Assembly (NCBI GenBank): GCA_023436585.1
Contig: JAEZIN010000002.1
Span: 124,001-188,000 of the forward strand
Reading direction: 5' to 3'
DNA length: 64,000 bases
Source of the DNA: Bacillota bacterium
GTDB taxonomy: Bacteria > Bacillota > Clostridia > Christensenellales > Aristaeellaceae
The notes beneath the pieces were generated by a model. It searched no databases and was not told the origin of the DNA. It worked only from the letters and a program-made list of their open reading frames with translations. A program made the translations under genes and the position numbers. This document shows positions 24,843 to 34,270 of the stretch, one piece after another. Numbering within the stretch: the first letter of the stretch is position 1; every line of letters begins with the position of its first letter.

Positions 24843-26278
24843 ATACGCTTTTGATCGTGGAGGATGAAAAAAAGATCCGCCAGGGCATACGCTCCATCGC
24901 TTTGCGCTCGGGCGTGCAGGTGGACCGCATCGTAGAATGCGTGGACGGGGAAAAGGCGCTGGATGTGATTCAAAGGGAGCCGGTGGATGTGATGATCACC
25001 GACATCCGCATGCCCCGCATGGATGGCATCCAGTTGGTGCAAAGCATGCAAAGCTGCCGCCAGGCGCCCCTGACCATTGTGTTAAGCGGTTATGACGACT
25101 TCACCTACGCGGTGGAGCTGATGCGCTGCGGCGTGCGCGAGTATATATTAAAGCCCGTGGACAGGGAGCAGCTTTTTTCCGCGCTGCAAAAAATGGAGAC
25201 GGAGCTTCAAAAAAGGCAGGCGGCCCGCGACAAGACGCTGAAACTAAACCGCCAGCAATTAAAATACCTGATGCTCAACAAGGAGATCACCAGGGAAGAG
25301 CTGGACGTAATCACCGAGCAGTTCACCCACAGCCTGTTCCGCCATGCGTATGCCGTCTGCTGCGCCGCGCAGAAAGTACCTGACGCGGAGAAAATGGACG
25401 GCATACTTTTTTTGGGCAGCGTGGAGGGCATGGCCGTGTACCTTACTGAGAGCGCGCAAAAGGACGCACTTCTGAGCGAAAAGCTGGGAGGCCTGGGAGC
25501 GGGGATAAGCCTCCATCACACGGGGCTATCCGAAGTGCGGATAGCCTATGAGGAGGCGGTGCAAGCCAGGCACACGGCGTTTGCAAAATGCCTTCCCTCG
25601 GCCGTGTTTTCGGGGCAGGCTCCGCAAAGCGCACCGCTTTATGAAGAAGCAATAGACCGCATTCTGCATTTGATCGGCGCCGGAAAGGTGGAGGAAGCGG
25701 CCGGGCATATGGAGCAGATCGTGGCAAACGTCATGTGCGGCAACACGGGCGTCATCGATTACGCGCAGCGCATGAAGACGCTGACGGATATGATCGCGGT
25801 AAGGTGGGGCCACCTGCCCGCGGCATCCTTGAAAGCGTGGGAGCCCGTGCGCGGCGTCTTTTCCCACCGCACCATACTGGATCACTTTCAGGCTTTTACC
25901 GCATGCCTCCGCGCCCTGCACGACCAGATGAAAAGCGAGGAGGAACAAAGCCGCGCAAAGGAAAAAATGCGGCAGGCACTCAACTACATGCAGGACAATT
26001 TCCAAAAAGGCCTCAACATGGCCATGGTATCCAACCATGTGTCCATGAACTATTCCCAGTTTTCCAACGCCTTCAAGGAGTACACCGGCATGAATTTTGT
26101 AAGCTACCTGCAGGATATGCGTATGATCCGGGCCAAGCACCTACTTAGGACAACGGATATGAAGGTGTTTGAAATCAGTTGGAAGGTGGGCCTTCGCAAC
26201 GAAAAGCATTTTATGAAAACCTTCCGGGCCATGTACGGCGTATCGCCTACGGAATACCGCAGGGTGGGCTGCAAATAG
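24839..26278 (+). CDS. YesN-type response regulator, AraC family
   Basis: The 479-residue regulator has a receiver domain (1-120, phosphoacceptor Asp55 in MITDIRMPRMDG, Lys in YILKPVD), a middle region (about 130-370), and a C-terminal AraC double helix-turn-helix (MAMVSNHVSMNYSQFSNAFK and VFEISWKVGLRNEKHFMKTF). The ATG overlaps the kinase stop. It probably activates the importer operon at 19,262 when the kinase is stimulated. Confidence 0.94.
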   Translation: MNTLLIVEDEKKIRQGIRSIALRSGVQVDRIVECVDGEKALDVIQREPVDVMITDIRMPRMDGIQLVQSMQSCRQAPLTIVLSGYDDFTYAVELMRCGVREYILKPVDREQLFSALQKMETELQKRQAARDKTLKLNRQQLKYLMLNKEITREELDVITEQFTHSLFRHAYAVCCAAQKVPDAEKMDGILFLGSVEGMAVYLTESAQKDALLSEKLGGLGAGISLHHTGLSEVRIAYEEAVQARHTAFAKCLPSAVFSGQAPQSAPLYEEAIDRILHLIGAGKVEEAAGHMEQIVANVMCGNTGVIDYAQRMKTLTDMIAVRWGHLPAASLKAWEPVRGVFSHRTILDHFQAFTACLRALHDQMKSEEEQSRAKEKMRQALNYMQDNFQKGLNMAMVSNHVSMNYSQFSNAFKEYTGMNFVSYLQDMRMIRAKHLLRTTDMKVFEISWKVGLRNEKHFMKTFRAMYGVSPTEYRRVGCK

Positions 26279-26370
26279 CTGCAGTTGCACATCATGGCGC
26301 CGGATGAAGCGGCCTGAACCAGCCAATGATAGTAAGTGTCATGGCCGGGGAGGAAGGAGGCGCAAAGCCC

Positions 26371-27057
26371 ATGCCAATAAACGATTCCGCACCACAAGAA
26401 AAAAACATGGTCGGCATCGCCTTTGCTTACGCCTTCACGCTTTGCGCTTTATGGAGCGGAGCGTGGCTATTATCGCGGTATCTGGAAGCCGCAGCCGTAC
26501 TGCCGGGCCGGCCCTTCGACAGGTTCGTCTATTGGCTTATCCTGCGCATTCTTTTTTGGGTTCTACCCTCCCTCACGCTGATCCGCCGCACCGGTAAAAG
26601 CGTGCGGGAAGTACTGGGCTTTCACCGCGTCAAATCCATCCTCCTGTGGGGCGGAATCATCGGCCTTGTCTGGGGCGGGAAGACCCCGGTTTTCAGGCTG
26701 CTGGCCGGTCAGCCGCTCCATCCCATCGTATGGGACTGGTCCTTCGTCACGGCCGTCGTTTACGCGCCGCTGGTGGAGGAGATCACCTACCGCGGCGCCA
26801 TCCTGGGCGCGCTTCAAACCCGCATGAGCTTGGCGGCAGCCAACCTGATCACCGGGATACTGTTCCTGCTGATCCATTTCCCCGGCTGGTACTTTCAAGG
26901 CTTCTTTGCGCTGCACGTGACGGACGTATTCAGCGCAATACTGGGCATCCTCCTGCTGGGCTGGATATTCGGTTTCATCGCCCACAGAAGCAAATCGGTA
27001 ATTGCCGCGACGCTGGCCCACATGCTCAACAACTTCTTCCAGCGGTTTGTGAACTGA
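26371..27057 (+). CDS. CPBP-family intramembrane metalloprotease
   Basis: The 228-residue polytopic protein has the three motifs of the CPBP/type II CAAX protease family: EEITYRGAILGAL, FLLIHFPGWYF and HMLNNFF. They supply the acidic, His and His/Asn metal ligands. About six membrane helices are seen. Roles in the family include prenyl-protein processing and bacteriocin self-immunity; none can be chosen here. GGAGGAAGGAGG lies 10 nt before the ATG at 26,371. Earlier in-frame starts at 26,326 and 26,341 lack a site. Confidence 0.88.
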   Translation: MPINDSAPQEKNMVGIAFAYAFTLCALWSGAWLLSRYLEAAAVLPGRPFDRFVYWLILRILFWVLPSLTLIRRTGKSVREVLGFHRVKSILLWGGIIGLVWGGKTPVFRLLAGQPLHPIVWDWSFVTAVVYAPLVEEITYRGAILGALQTRMSLAAANLITGILFLLIHFPGWYFQGFFALHVTDVFSAILGILLLGWIFGFIAHRSKSVIAATLAHMLNNFFQRFVN

Positions 27058-27163
27058 CAGCCTGCAGGAAAGTGGCAAACCAAAACGCCGTTCCGGCAAA
27101 TATCCATACATGCAAATAAAGGGTCCATCTTAAACACGCACAATTGCATCATTCTAAGAGATG

Positions 27164-27220
27164 GTCTCCGAAGGTTTCCAAAGGGCGACCGGAAAGCCCT
27201 TTGGTTGCGTCCGAAGACGC
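27164..27220. repeat. Palindromic intergenic repeat, intact copy
   Basis: CCAAAGGGC and GCCCTTTGG form a 9-bp stem around CGACCGGAAA-like loop sequence. GTCTCCGAAG precedes it and GCGTCCGAAGACGC, itself a hairpin, follows. The same flanks occur at 43,070-43,236 with 110 nt inserted in the loop. The rest of the 27,058-27,276 gap shows nothing further. Confidence 0.7.
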
Positions 27221-27276
27221 AAAATCCTTTTCCAAGAACAAAAATATTACTATCTAGCCCGACAATTCCTTTTTAT

Positions 27277-27852
27277 CTACCTGAAAGCCCGCTCCACGTA
27301 CTCTGCCACCCACTGCCTGCGCACGCCCGCCTCCCGCAGATCAACTCCCATCTCTGCTTTGATCACATCCGTTCGCAAAAAAGCGCCCTGAAAATCCAGT
27401 ACGATCATGGCGGTCATCATCCCGGCATCAAAGGGAAGGCCCTTTTCCATAAGCGCTTCTTCCACCAGCGGCCGGTACGCGCGGATGGTTTGGGCGGTAT
27501 TGTCATTTGCATGGGGCTTTTGATGGTCGGTGAGAATGGATATCTTCGAAATGTTTTCATTGTTGTACAAAAAGTCAAACGTGCCCGTCAGCATCATCCT
27601 GAGCTTTTCCACGGCAGAGGATGCGTTCACGGCAGCCGAGGCTGCCCCGAACCGCTGAATTACATCCCCGATCATGACCTGTACGCACTGGGCGATCAGG
27701 TTATCCTTCGTCTGAAAATGATAGTTGATTTGGCTGATGCTGATTCCGGCCTCATGGCAGATATCCCGCACGGTGATGTCCATCAGGCGGCTGTCCTTGG
27801 CCTCCATCAGCCGGATGGTTTCCTGTATGATCTTCTGCTTGATATCCTTCAT
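27277..27852 (-). CDS. TetR-family transcriptional regulator
   Basis: The 191-residue repressor type has an N-terminal helix-turn-helix (MDITVRDICHEAGISISQIN, then YHFQTKDNLIAQCV) and an all-helical ligand domain. GGAGGCATTGCATC precedes the ATG. It is cotranscribed with the membrane protein gene 15 nt upstream. The 10-bp palindrome over the shared promoter start is its likely operator, giving autoregulation. Confidence 0.92.
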   Translation of the reverse strand: MKDIKQKIIQETIRLMEAKDSRLMDITVRDICHEAGISISQINYHFQTKDNLIAQCVQVMIGDVIQRFGAASAAVNASSAVEKLRMMLTGTFDFLYNNENISKISILTDHQKPHANDNTAQTIRAYRPLVEEALMEKGLPFDAGMMTAMIVLDFQGAFLRTDVIKAEMGVDLREAGVRRQWVAEYVERAFR

Positions 27853-27867
27853 GATGCAATGCCTCCG

Positions 27868-28227
27868 TCAGCGGATCAGCGGGTATAGGCGCCCGATGAT
27901 TGTTTTCAACGCAACGCACACGGCTATTCCCCACAGCGCCGCCGTGGGCTCAGCGACAACAGGCAGCTTCCACTGAAATATCTGACCCAAAAAGGCCAGC
28001 AGAGCCACAGTACCGATGAGATACCCCAGTATGGTCAGCGGATGCGCCGGCGCGGCGTTGATGAATCTCCCCACGCTGATGGTGCAAAAGGCCATCCCGA
28101 TGGCACCCAATGTGATGGCGGCGGACCTGGGCCCCTCCACAAACCATATTTTCTTGCCGGAGAGCCCTGCGTACACAATCAGCGCCGTAACTGCCAGCGT
28201 GAAAAAGGCAATGATGATTCCTTGCAT
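27868..28227 (-). CDS. Small four-helix membrane protein, unrecognised
   Basis: The 119-residue protein from the ATG at 28,227 has four hydrophobic segments (MQGIIIAFFTLAVTALIVYA, SAAITLGAIGMAFCTISVGR, LTILGYLIGTVALLAFLGQI, AALWGIAVCVALKTIIGRLY) and short loops. Longer starts at 28,254 or 28,275 also have possible ribosome sites. The TetR gene follows after 15 nt, so the repressor probably controls this protein. An efflux or stress role is plausible but unproved. Confidence 0.8.
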   Translation of the reverse strand: MQGIIIAFFTLAVTALIVYAGLSGKKIWFVEGPRSAAITLGAIGMAFCTISVGRFINAAPAHPLTILGYLIGTVALLAFLGQIFQWKLPVVAEPTAALWGIAVCVALKTIIGRLYPLIR

Positions 28228-28272
28228 AGTAATTCCCTTCCCTGCTTTCTCCATAAAGCAACCTTCCCTTTC

Positions 28273-28305
28273 CATTCGAACAGTATTTCAAACATTGTTC
28301 GAATG
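28273..28305. promoter_or_regulatory. Probable TetR operator
   Basis: Perfect inverted repeat CATTCGAACA (28,273-28,282) and TGTTCGAATG (28,296-28,305) with 13 nt between, lying over the predicted transcription start of the membrane-protein/TetR operon. Confidence 0.75.
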
Positions 28306-28307
28306 GG

Positions 28308-28336
28308 AGTATAAATCATTCCCTCTTTATTGTCAA
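28308..28336 (-). promoter_or_regulatory. Promoter of the membrane protein/TetR operon
   Basis: TTGACA (28,331-28,336), 17 nt, TATACT (28,308-28,313) on the minus strand, directly upstream of the palindrome. Confidence 0.85.
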
Positions 28337-28394
28337 TTAAAATGCCATTAGAAATAATCATTGAGAACATACAACGTTTACATCGGTCCGCAAC

Positions 28395-28424
28395 AAAAAA
28401 GCGGACAGCGCGTGGCTGTCCGCT
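28395..28424 (-). terminator. Terminator of the aldo/keto reductase
   Basis: On the minus strand AGCGGACAG pairs with CTGTCCGCT (9 bp, 7-nt loop), then six T residues. It lies 33 nt past the stop. Confidence 0.9.
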
Positions 28425-28456
28425 GATGTATTCCATTCCTGAGGCTGATTGTTTCC

Positions 28457-29377
28457 TTACGGCAGGTCATTCCCTGCTGCAAAATAGATTTCGTACCATT
28501 CTTCCTTGGTAAGCCTTACATCGGCAGCTTTGGCGCAGTCCTTCAAGCGCTCCGCGTTCATGGTGCCGGTTACCGGCTGCATCTTGGCCGGATGGCGCAA
28601 AAGCCAGGCGATGGCGATGGTGGTGTTGGTGACGCCATACTTCGCGGCAATTTCATTGACCTTTTTGTTAAGCTTGGGGAACGCGTCGTTATCCAGGAAC
28701 ACACCCTGGAAAAAACCGAACTGGAAGGGGGACCAAGGCTGGATGGTGATGTCGTTCAAACGGCAGAAATCCAGCACGCTGCCGTCCCTGTTCACGGCGG
28801 TATCGTCCAGCATGTTCACATGCAGGCCCTGGGAGATCATGGTGGCGTTGGTGATGCTCAATTGCAGCTGGTTGGCCACGATGGGCTGTTTCACAAACTT
28901 CTTTAAAAGCTGCATCTGCATGGGGTTCTGGTTCGATACGCCGAAATGGCGGACCTTGCCGCTATTTTGCAGCGTGTCAAACGCCTCGGCCACTTCCTCC
29001 GGCTCCACCAGCGCGTCGGGCCGGTGCAAAAGCAGCACATCCAGATAATCAGTCTTCAGCCGCTTTAAGCTGCCATCCACGGACTTTAAAATATGCTCCT
29101 TGGAAAAGTCAAAGGCAATGCCCTTGCGGATGCCGCACTTGGACTGCAATATGATCTTTTCACGCACCGCTGGGCTCATATGGATGGCATCGGCAAAAAT
29201 CGATTCGCAGGCGCCGTCGCCGTAAATATCGGCGTGATCGAAGAAATTAGCGCCTATGTCCAGCGAAGTTTGAACAAACTGCTCCGCTTCAGGCTTGGAA
29301 AGGCCGGGGATACGCATGCAGCCCACCGCGATCACGGGAACCTGCAGGCTGGAAACGCCCAACTGTATCGTTCTCAT
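28457..29377 (-). CDS. Aldo/keto reductase
   Basis: The 306-residue NAD(P)H-dependent oxidoreductase has a TIM barrel. The catalytic Asp and Tyr lie in GANFFDHADIYGDGACE (about residues 41-57), the Lys in KIILQSKCGI and the His in DVLLLHRPDAL. The C-terminal cofactor end is AWLLRHPAKMQPVTGTMNAE. It resembles the YdhF/general AKR group. The ATG at 29,377 follows GGAGGAAGAAGCAT. It is a single gene and the substrate is unknown. Confidence 0.94.
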   Translation of the reverse strand: MRTIQLGVSSLQVPVIAVGCMRIPGLSKPEAEQFVQTSLDIGANFFDHADIYGDGACESIFADAIHMSPAVREKIILQSKCGIRKGIAFDFSKEHILKSVDGSLKRLKTDYLDVLLLHRPDALVEPEEVAEAFDTLQNSGKVRHFGVSNQNPMQMQLLKKFVKQPIVANQLQLSITNATMISQGLHVNMLDDTAVNRDGSVLDFCRLNDITIQPWSPFQFGFFQGVFLDNDAFPKLNKKVNEIAAKYGVTNTTIAIAWLLRHPAKMQPVTGTMNAERLKDCAKAADVRLTKEEWYEIYFAAGNDLP

Positions 29378-29506
29378 ATGCTTCTTCCTCCTAAACTTGC
29401 GGCCCGAAGCAAGCATTAACCGCCCGCTCCGGGGCCGTGGATGGTTTGATTGATCCCATCATAAACCTTCATGTTCACTCTAAGTCAAGAGGAAGTTTCC
29501 ACGTTG

Positions 29507-30571
29507 TTATCCTTTTGCGCTGACCGCTTCCCACAGCCCGCACAGGTAGGCCGTGCCCAGCGCCCTGTCGTACAGGCCGTACCCCGGCATGGCCTTTTCG
29601 CCCCATATGGCGCGGCCGTGATCAGGGCGGATGGGTCCGTCAAAACCCATGTCATGCAGCGCCTGCATAATGGCCAGCATGCTCAGCGAGCCGTCGCTGG
29701 ACAAGTGCGCGGCCTCCTCAAAAACGCCGGGGGCCTCGTGCTTCACGTTGCGCACATGTGCGAAATGGATGCGTCCCTTGAGGGACCGGATGATGGCCGG
29801 AATGTCGTTCTTCGGATTGGAGCCAAGGGACCCGGTGCACAGCGTAACGCCGTTGTGGGGATTATCCACAGCATTGAGCATCCTTTGAATCCTTTCGCCG
29901 CCGGTGACGATGCGCGGCAGGCCAAACACAGGCCAGGCTGGATCGTCCGGATGGATGGCCATGTTGATGCCGTACTTCTCGCACACGGGCATGATGGCAT
30001 TCAAGAAATACACAAGGTTGTCAAACAGCTTCTCCTCATCCACATCCCTGTACATGGCGAACAGTTCCTTTACGCGGGCCATGCGCTCCGGCTCCCAGCC
30101 GGGCAGAACAAAGCCATTGCTCTTTTTGTCCATGCTTCCGAACATTTCATCGGGCCGGATGCCATCGACGATATTTTGATCATAGGCCAATACCGTGGTG
30201 CCGTCTGGCCGCGTCTTCGCAAGGTCCGTCCTGGTCCAGTCAAATACGGGCATGAAGTTGTAGCACACCATGCGGATGCCGTTTTCACCCAGGCGGCGCA
30301 GCGTCTGAATATAATTCTCAATATAGCGGTCGCGGCCGGGCGCCGCAGTCTTGATGTCGTCATGGATGTTGACACTCTCTATGCCGGCCAATTTCAGGCC
30401 GTGGGCCTCGATGTCGGCCTTGACCGCCTTGATCTCCTCCGCATCCCATACCTCGCCGGGCTTTGAGCCGTACAGCGTGGTGATGATGCCCTCCACATAG
30501 CCCACCTGGCGGATCTGTTCCAGCGTCACGCTGTCATACCCTTTGCCAAACCACCGCATTGTCATTTGCAT
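29507..30571 (-). CDS. uxuA: Mannonate dehydratase
   Basis: UxuA dehydrates D-mannonate to 2-keto-3-deoxygluconate in glucuronate breakdown. The 354-residue length and the motifs MQMTMRWFGKGYDSVTLEQI, VCYNFMPVFDWTRTDL, MAIHPDDPAWPVFGLPRIVT and GRIHFAHVRNVKHE match the family, including the Cys/His metal ligands. GGAGGAAGCTCC precedes the ATG. It is divergent from a GntR regulator and Rbs-type importer, which suggests joint control and uptake of a hexuronate or aldonate. No uxaC, uxuB or kdgKA lies in the window. Confidence 0.96.
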   Translation of the reverse strand: MQMTMRWFGKGYDSVTLEQIRQVGYVEGIITTLYGSKPGEVWDAEEIKAVKADIEAHGLKLAGIESVNIHDDIKTAAPGRDRYIENYIQTLRRLGENGIRMVCYNFMPVFDWTRTDLAKTRPDGTTVLAYDQNIVDGIRPDEMFGSMDKKSNGFVLPGWEPERMARVKELFAMYRDVDEEKLFDNLVYFLNAIMPVCEKYGINMAIHPDDPAWPVFGLPRIVTGGERIQRMLNAVDNPHNGVTLCTGSLGSNPKNDIPAIIRSLKGRIHFAHVRNVKHEAPGVFEEAAHLSSDGSLSMLAIMQALHDMGFDGPIRPDHGRAIWGEKAMPGYGLYDRALGTAYLCGLWEAVSAKG

Positions 30572-30624
30572 GGAGCTTCCTCCCCATCCTTGGCCCGCTT
30601 ATATGCGCAGGCTCTGCTGATGAT

Positions 30625-30653
30625 AGCTTATCGCGGAAGACGCATTTCGTCAA
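30625..30653 (-). promoter_or_regulatory. uxuA promoter
   Basis: TTGACG (30,648-30,653), 17 nt, TAAGCT (30,625-30,630) on the minus strand. Its -35 and that of the divergent gntR promoter form an inverted repeat, GTCAACAG and CTGTTGAC. Confidence 0.6.
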
Positions 30654-30685
30654 CAGGAAAATGTAAAAAATAATCAAAAATTCTG

Positions 30686-30714
30686 TTGACTTTTCTAAAC
30701 TTGTATGGTAGTAT
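30686..30714 (+). promoter_or_regulatory. gntR/importer promoter
   Basis: TTGACT (30,686-30,691), 17 nt, TAGTAT (30,709-30,714). The predicted start near 30,721 excludes earlier start codons for the GntR gene. Confidence 0.75.
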
Positions 30715-30736
30715 GCATCCAATATCAGGAAATTAT

Positions 30737-31438
30737 ATGGCCCATATGGGGGTGAAAACCATATTGAGCGTTTTTTCCTATCACAATGAAAACGTGCGCG
30801 AGCTGGCCTATTCCGCCGTCAAGGAGAAGATACTCTCCTGGGAATTGAAGCCCGGCGACAAGGTCAGCGAGCAGGACCTGTCGGAGGCGCTGGGCGTAAG
30901 CAGGACCCCCGTGCGGGAGGCGCTGATGCGCTTGGCCTCCGAGCGGTTGGTGGACATCCGCCCCCAGCGCGGCACTTTTATTTCCAGGATCAGCACCAAG
31001 GAATTCGCCCAGGAGCGCTTTATCCGCCTGAACCTGGAGCTGGCGGTAATGAAGGAGCTTATGGGCACAAAGTCCCCCGCCTTTGTAAAGCGGCTGTCGG
31101 AGAACATCGGGCAGCAGCAGGATTGCGCCGGCTCGGGGGATTACGAGGGCTACCTTTTCTGGGATGACTCCTTCCACCGCGCGTTTTTCGAGCAGGCGGA
31201 AAAGATGCTGGCGTGGGAGGTCATCCAGAGCCTGGAGGGCCAGTGCCGCAGGGTGCGGCGCTTCACGCTGGCCACGGAAGCCGACTTTATGCTGCTTATC
31301 AGCCAGCACCGCCTGATCATGCAGCATGTAATCGACGGCAACGAGCCGGCGCTTATGGACATATTGAAAACGCATATCGGCAAGCTGCTGGAAGACCTGG
31401 CCAAGATCAAAAAACAGCACCGGGAATACTTTATCTGA
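30737..31438 (+). CDS. GntR-family regulator, FadR/FCD type
   Basis: The 233-residue regulator has a winged helix at about residues 18-85 (AYSAVKEKILSWELKPGDKV, LSEALGVSRTPVREALMRLA, VDIRPQRGTFIS). An all-helical FCD domain follows (DDSFHRAFFEQAEKML, HRLIMQHVIDGNEPAL) with His residues usual for metal and ligand binding. The ATG at 30,737 has AGGAAA upstream; a TTG after GGGGGTGA is an alternative. FCD regulators often sense uronates and related acids, which fits the divergent uxuA. Confidence 0.92.
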   Translation: MAHMGVKTILSVFSYHNENVRELAYSAVKEKILSWELKPGDKVSEQDLSEALGVSRTPVREALMRLASERLVDIRPQRGTFISRISTKEFAQERFIRLNLELAVMKELMGTKSPAFVKRLSENIGQQQDCAGSGDYEGYLFWDDSFHRAFFEQAEKMLAWEVIQSLEGQCRRVRRFTLATEADFMLLISQHRLIMQHVIDGNEPALMDILKTHIGKLLEDLAKIKKQHREYFI

Positions 31439-31628
31439 CCTTTCGCGAAACAGCCTTATCCTAAAATCGCATATCGATATTCCTCTTTAATCTTATCTTA
31501 TATTGAATCATTATCAGCATGCATACAGCACCCTTATACGCGCCGCGCCGGCTTTGCTATTTGCAAGAACATTCGCTGCCATCGTATGCTTTTTTTGCAT
31601 TTCAAAAACGTGGAACGGAGTGGTCTCA

Positions 31629-33155
31629 ATGGCGGAGGAGCTTTTCCGCATGGAGGGCATCAGCAAAAGCTTTCCCGGCGTGAAAGCGCTGAACAACGTG
31701 TCCTTTTCCGTAAACAAGGGTGAGGTGCACGGCCTGGTGGGCGAAAACGGCGCGGGCAAGTCCACGCTGATGAAAATCATGACGGGCGTTTACCATGCCG
31801 ATGCCGGGGATATATACATTGAAGGGCAGAAGGTGAACATCCGTTCCATCAGCGATGCCCACGCGCTTGGCATATCCATCATTTTTCAGGAACTGCAGCT
31901 TTGCCCGCACCTGACCGTGGCCGACAATATCTTTCTTGGCCGGCCGCCTGTGAAAACCGGGCTCATCCACGACCGGCAGATGCACAGGGCAGCAAAGAAG
32001 ATACTGGATGACCTGGGCATTGCCATCAGCACCAGGGCGGTGATCCGGTCCTTAAGCGTGGCCCAGCAGCAGATGGTGGAAATCGCCAAGGCCATCTCCT
32101 ACAACGCCCGCATCCTGGTGCTTGACGAGCCTACGGCCACGCTTACCGAGCGGGAAATCGCACAGCTTTTTGAAATCATACGCAGACTTCAAACAAAGGG
32201 TGTGGGCATGGTCTACATCTCCCACCGCATGGAGGAGCTGAACCAAATCTGCGAGCGGGCCTCGGTGCTTCGCGACGGCCAGTATATAGGCACCCGCAAC
32301 CTTCGGGATACGACGCTGAACGAGCTCATCAGCATGATCGTAGGCCGCCCCTTAGAGGACAAATACCCCAAATACAAGCGCACCATCGGCGATGTACTTT
32401 TGGAGGCCAGGAACTTAAGGCGCCTGCCCAAGGTGAATGTGGATCATCTGTCCGTACGCCATGGTGAAATCCTGGGCATCGCGGGACTGGTAGGCGCCGG
32501 CCGCACGGAGATCATGCGCTGCATCTTTGGTGCGGACAGGGCGGACAGCATGGAGCTTACCCTGGAGGGAAAAATGGTCAGCGTGAAATCCGTGGGCCAG
32601 GCGGTGGCGTTGGGCATCGGATACGCCACGGAAAACCGCAAGCTCGACGGCCTGGCTTTGGATCTGGATGTGCAGTACAACACCAACATGGCGCACTTGA
32701 AGCAGCTCTCCCGCTATGGCTTTATTGACGACAGGGCAGGCGCGCGCAACGCGGAGAAGTACCGGCAGCTTTTGAGGACAAAGACGCCCAGCCTTCGGCA
32801 AAAGTGCCGCAACCTGTCCGGCGGCAACCAGCAAAAGGTGGTTTTATCGAAGTGGCTGTGCAACAAGGTCAAGGTGCTGATTGTGGATGAGCCCACAAGG
32901 GGCATCGACGTGGGCGCAAAGTTTGAGGTGTATGAGCTGTTCAACAAGTTAAGCGACCAGGGCGTGGCCATCATCATGATCTCCTCGGAGCTGCCGGAAA
33001 TACTGGGCATGAGCGACAGGGTGCTGGTGATACACGAGGGGGCCGTCAACGGCGAGCTGGACGCGAAAAAAACAACACAGGAAGAGATCCTTTACCTGGC
33101 GGCGGGCTACAACAAGCTGGAGGGCAAGCCGGCCCCGATGCTCCCGGGCGCGTAA
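31629..33155 (+). CDS. Rbs-type sugar ABC importer ATPase (two ABC domains)
   Basis: The 508-residue CUT2 ATPase has two nucleotide-binding domains. The first has Walker A GENGAGKSTLMKIM, signature LSVAQQQMVEIAK and Walker B ILVLDEPTATLT. The second has the degenerate A site GLVGAGRTEIMRCIFG, signature LSGGNQQKVVLSKW and Walker B VLIVDEPTRGIDVG. ACGGAG precedes the ATG at 31,629; a long upstream extension from 31,503 is rejected. It lies 190 nt after gntR; no promoter was recognised in that gap, so cotranscription is likely. Confidence 0.95.
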   Translation: MAEELFRMEGISKSFPGVKALNNVSFSVNKGEVHGLVGENGAGKSTLMKIMTGVYHADAGDIYIEGQKVNIRSISDAHALGISIIFQELQLCPHLTVADNIFLGRPPVKTGLIHDRQMHRAAKKILDDLGIAISTRAVIRSLSVAQQQMVEIAKAISYNARILVLDEPTATLTEREIAQLFEIIRRLQTKGVGMVYISHRMEELNQICERASVLRDGQYIGTRNLRDTTLNELISMIVGRPLEDKYPKYKRTIGDVLLEARNLRRLPKVNVDHLSVRHGEILGIAGLVGAGRTEIMRCIFGADRADSMELTLEGKMVSVKSVGQAVALGIGYATENRKLDGLALDLDVQYNTNMAHLKQLSRYGFIDDRAGARNAEKYRQLLRTKTPSLRQKCRNLSGGNQQKVVLSKWLCNKVKVLIVDEPTRGIDVGAKFEVYELFNKLSDQGVAIIMISSELPEILGMSDRVLVIHEGAVNGELDAKKTTQEEILYLAAGYNKLEGKPAPMLPGA

Positions 33156-33190
33156 TCCATGTCCTTTTATTAAATCCGTTTGGAGGAAGC

Positions 33191-34219
33191 ATGATGCAAA
33201 CTGGCAACGTCATCCCCCCCAATGTGCTGAAGCAGCCGGGCATGGGCCTGCTGAACGGCCTGAGCATTTCCATGAAAAAGGCGCTGCTGTCGGGCAGCGC
33301 GCTTGTGCTGATGTTTGTTGTGTTTTCGCTGCTCAAGCCCAAGCTCTTCCTGGATGCCAAGAACCTGATCAACATCACGCAGCAGGTGGTCACCTACTCC
33401 ATTATCGGCTACGGCCTCACCTTCTGCCTCATCTGCGGCGGAACCGACCTGTCCGCCGGCGCATCCATGGCGCTGTCAGGCATCATCGTTGTCTCCTTTT
33501 TGAAGATGGGCATTCCGCTTTGGATATGCATCCCGCTCTGCCTGATGATGGGCATATTGACTGGCATTTTAAACGGCTTCACCATTGAGATTCTGGGTGT
33601 CGTTCCCTTCATTGCCACACTGGGCACCCAATGGGTGTACAGGGGCATGGCCAATCTTCTTGTCAACGGCGCGCCTGTCTACACGCTGGATATCCCCAGC
33701 CAGCAGGTGCAGGACGCGTTTTATGTGCTGGGCGGCGGCCGAATGGCATCGGGCATCCCCTACAGCGTGCTCATCACCCTAGTGTACGGCCTGATCCTGG
33801 CGGTGCTGCTATCCAAAAGCCGTGTGGGGCGGCAGATATACGCCTGCGGCTCCAACCTGGAGGCCGCCAAGCTGTCGGGCATCAACGCCACGCGCACGCG
33901 CATGTTCGCCTACTGCGTCAGCGGCTTTTCGGCGGCCATCTGCGGCATACTGGTCGCTTCCCGCATTTCCTCCGCCCAGCCCACCGCCGGGCAGGGGTAC
34001 GAGCTGGAAGCCATCGCCGCGGCGGTATTGGGCGGTGTATCCAACAACGGCGGCGAAGGCACGATCCTCAACACCATCATCGGCGCGCTGATCATGGGCG
34101 TGTTGCGCAACGGCCTGAACCTGAACGGCATCAACTCCTTCACGCAGCAAATCATCATCGGCTTCATACTCGTAGGCGCTTGTGCCCTGGAGGCCCGCCG
34201 CCACAGGCAGGCGCGGTAA
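33191..34219 (+). CDS. Rbs-type sugar ABC importer permease
   Basis: The 342-residue CUT2 permease has 8-10 hydrophobic helices and the RbsC-type segments GLTFCLICGGTDLSAGASMA and VSNNGGEGTILNTIIGALIM. TTTGGAGGAAGC precedes ATGATG. It lies 35 nt after the ATPase gene. Confidence 0.95.
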   Translation: MMQTGNVIPPNVLKQPGMGLLNGLSISMKKALLSGSALVLMFVVFSLLKPKLFLDAKNLINITQQVVTYSIIGYGLTFCLICGGTDLSAGASMALSGIIVVSFLKMGIPLWICIPLCLMMGILTGILNGFTIEILGVVPFIATLGTQWVYRGMANLLVNGAPVYTLDIPSQQVQDAFYVLGGGRMASGIPYSVLITLVYGLILAVLLSKSRVGRQIYACGSNLEAAKLSGINATRTRMFAYCVSGFSAAICGILVASRISSAQPTAGQGYELEAIAAAVLGGVSNNGGEGTILNTIIGALIMGVLRNGLNLNGINSFTQQIIIGFILVGACALEARRHRQAR

Positions 34220-34270
34220 AACGGCATCCCGGCAGCATTGCCGTATGCTACATAAAAAGGAGGTATTCCC

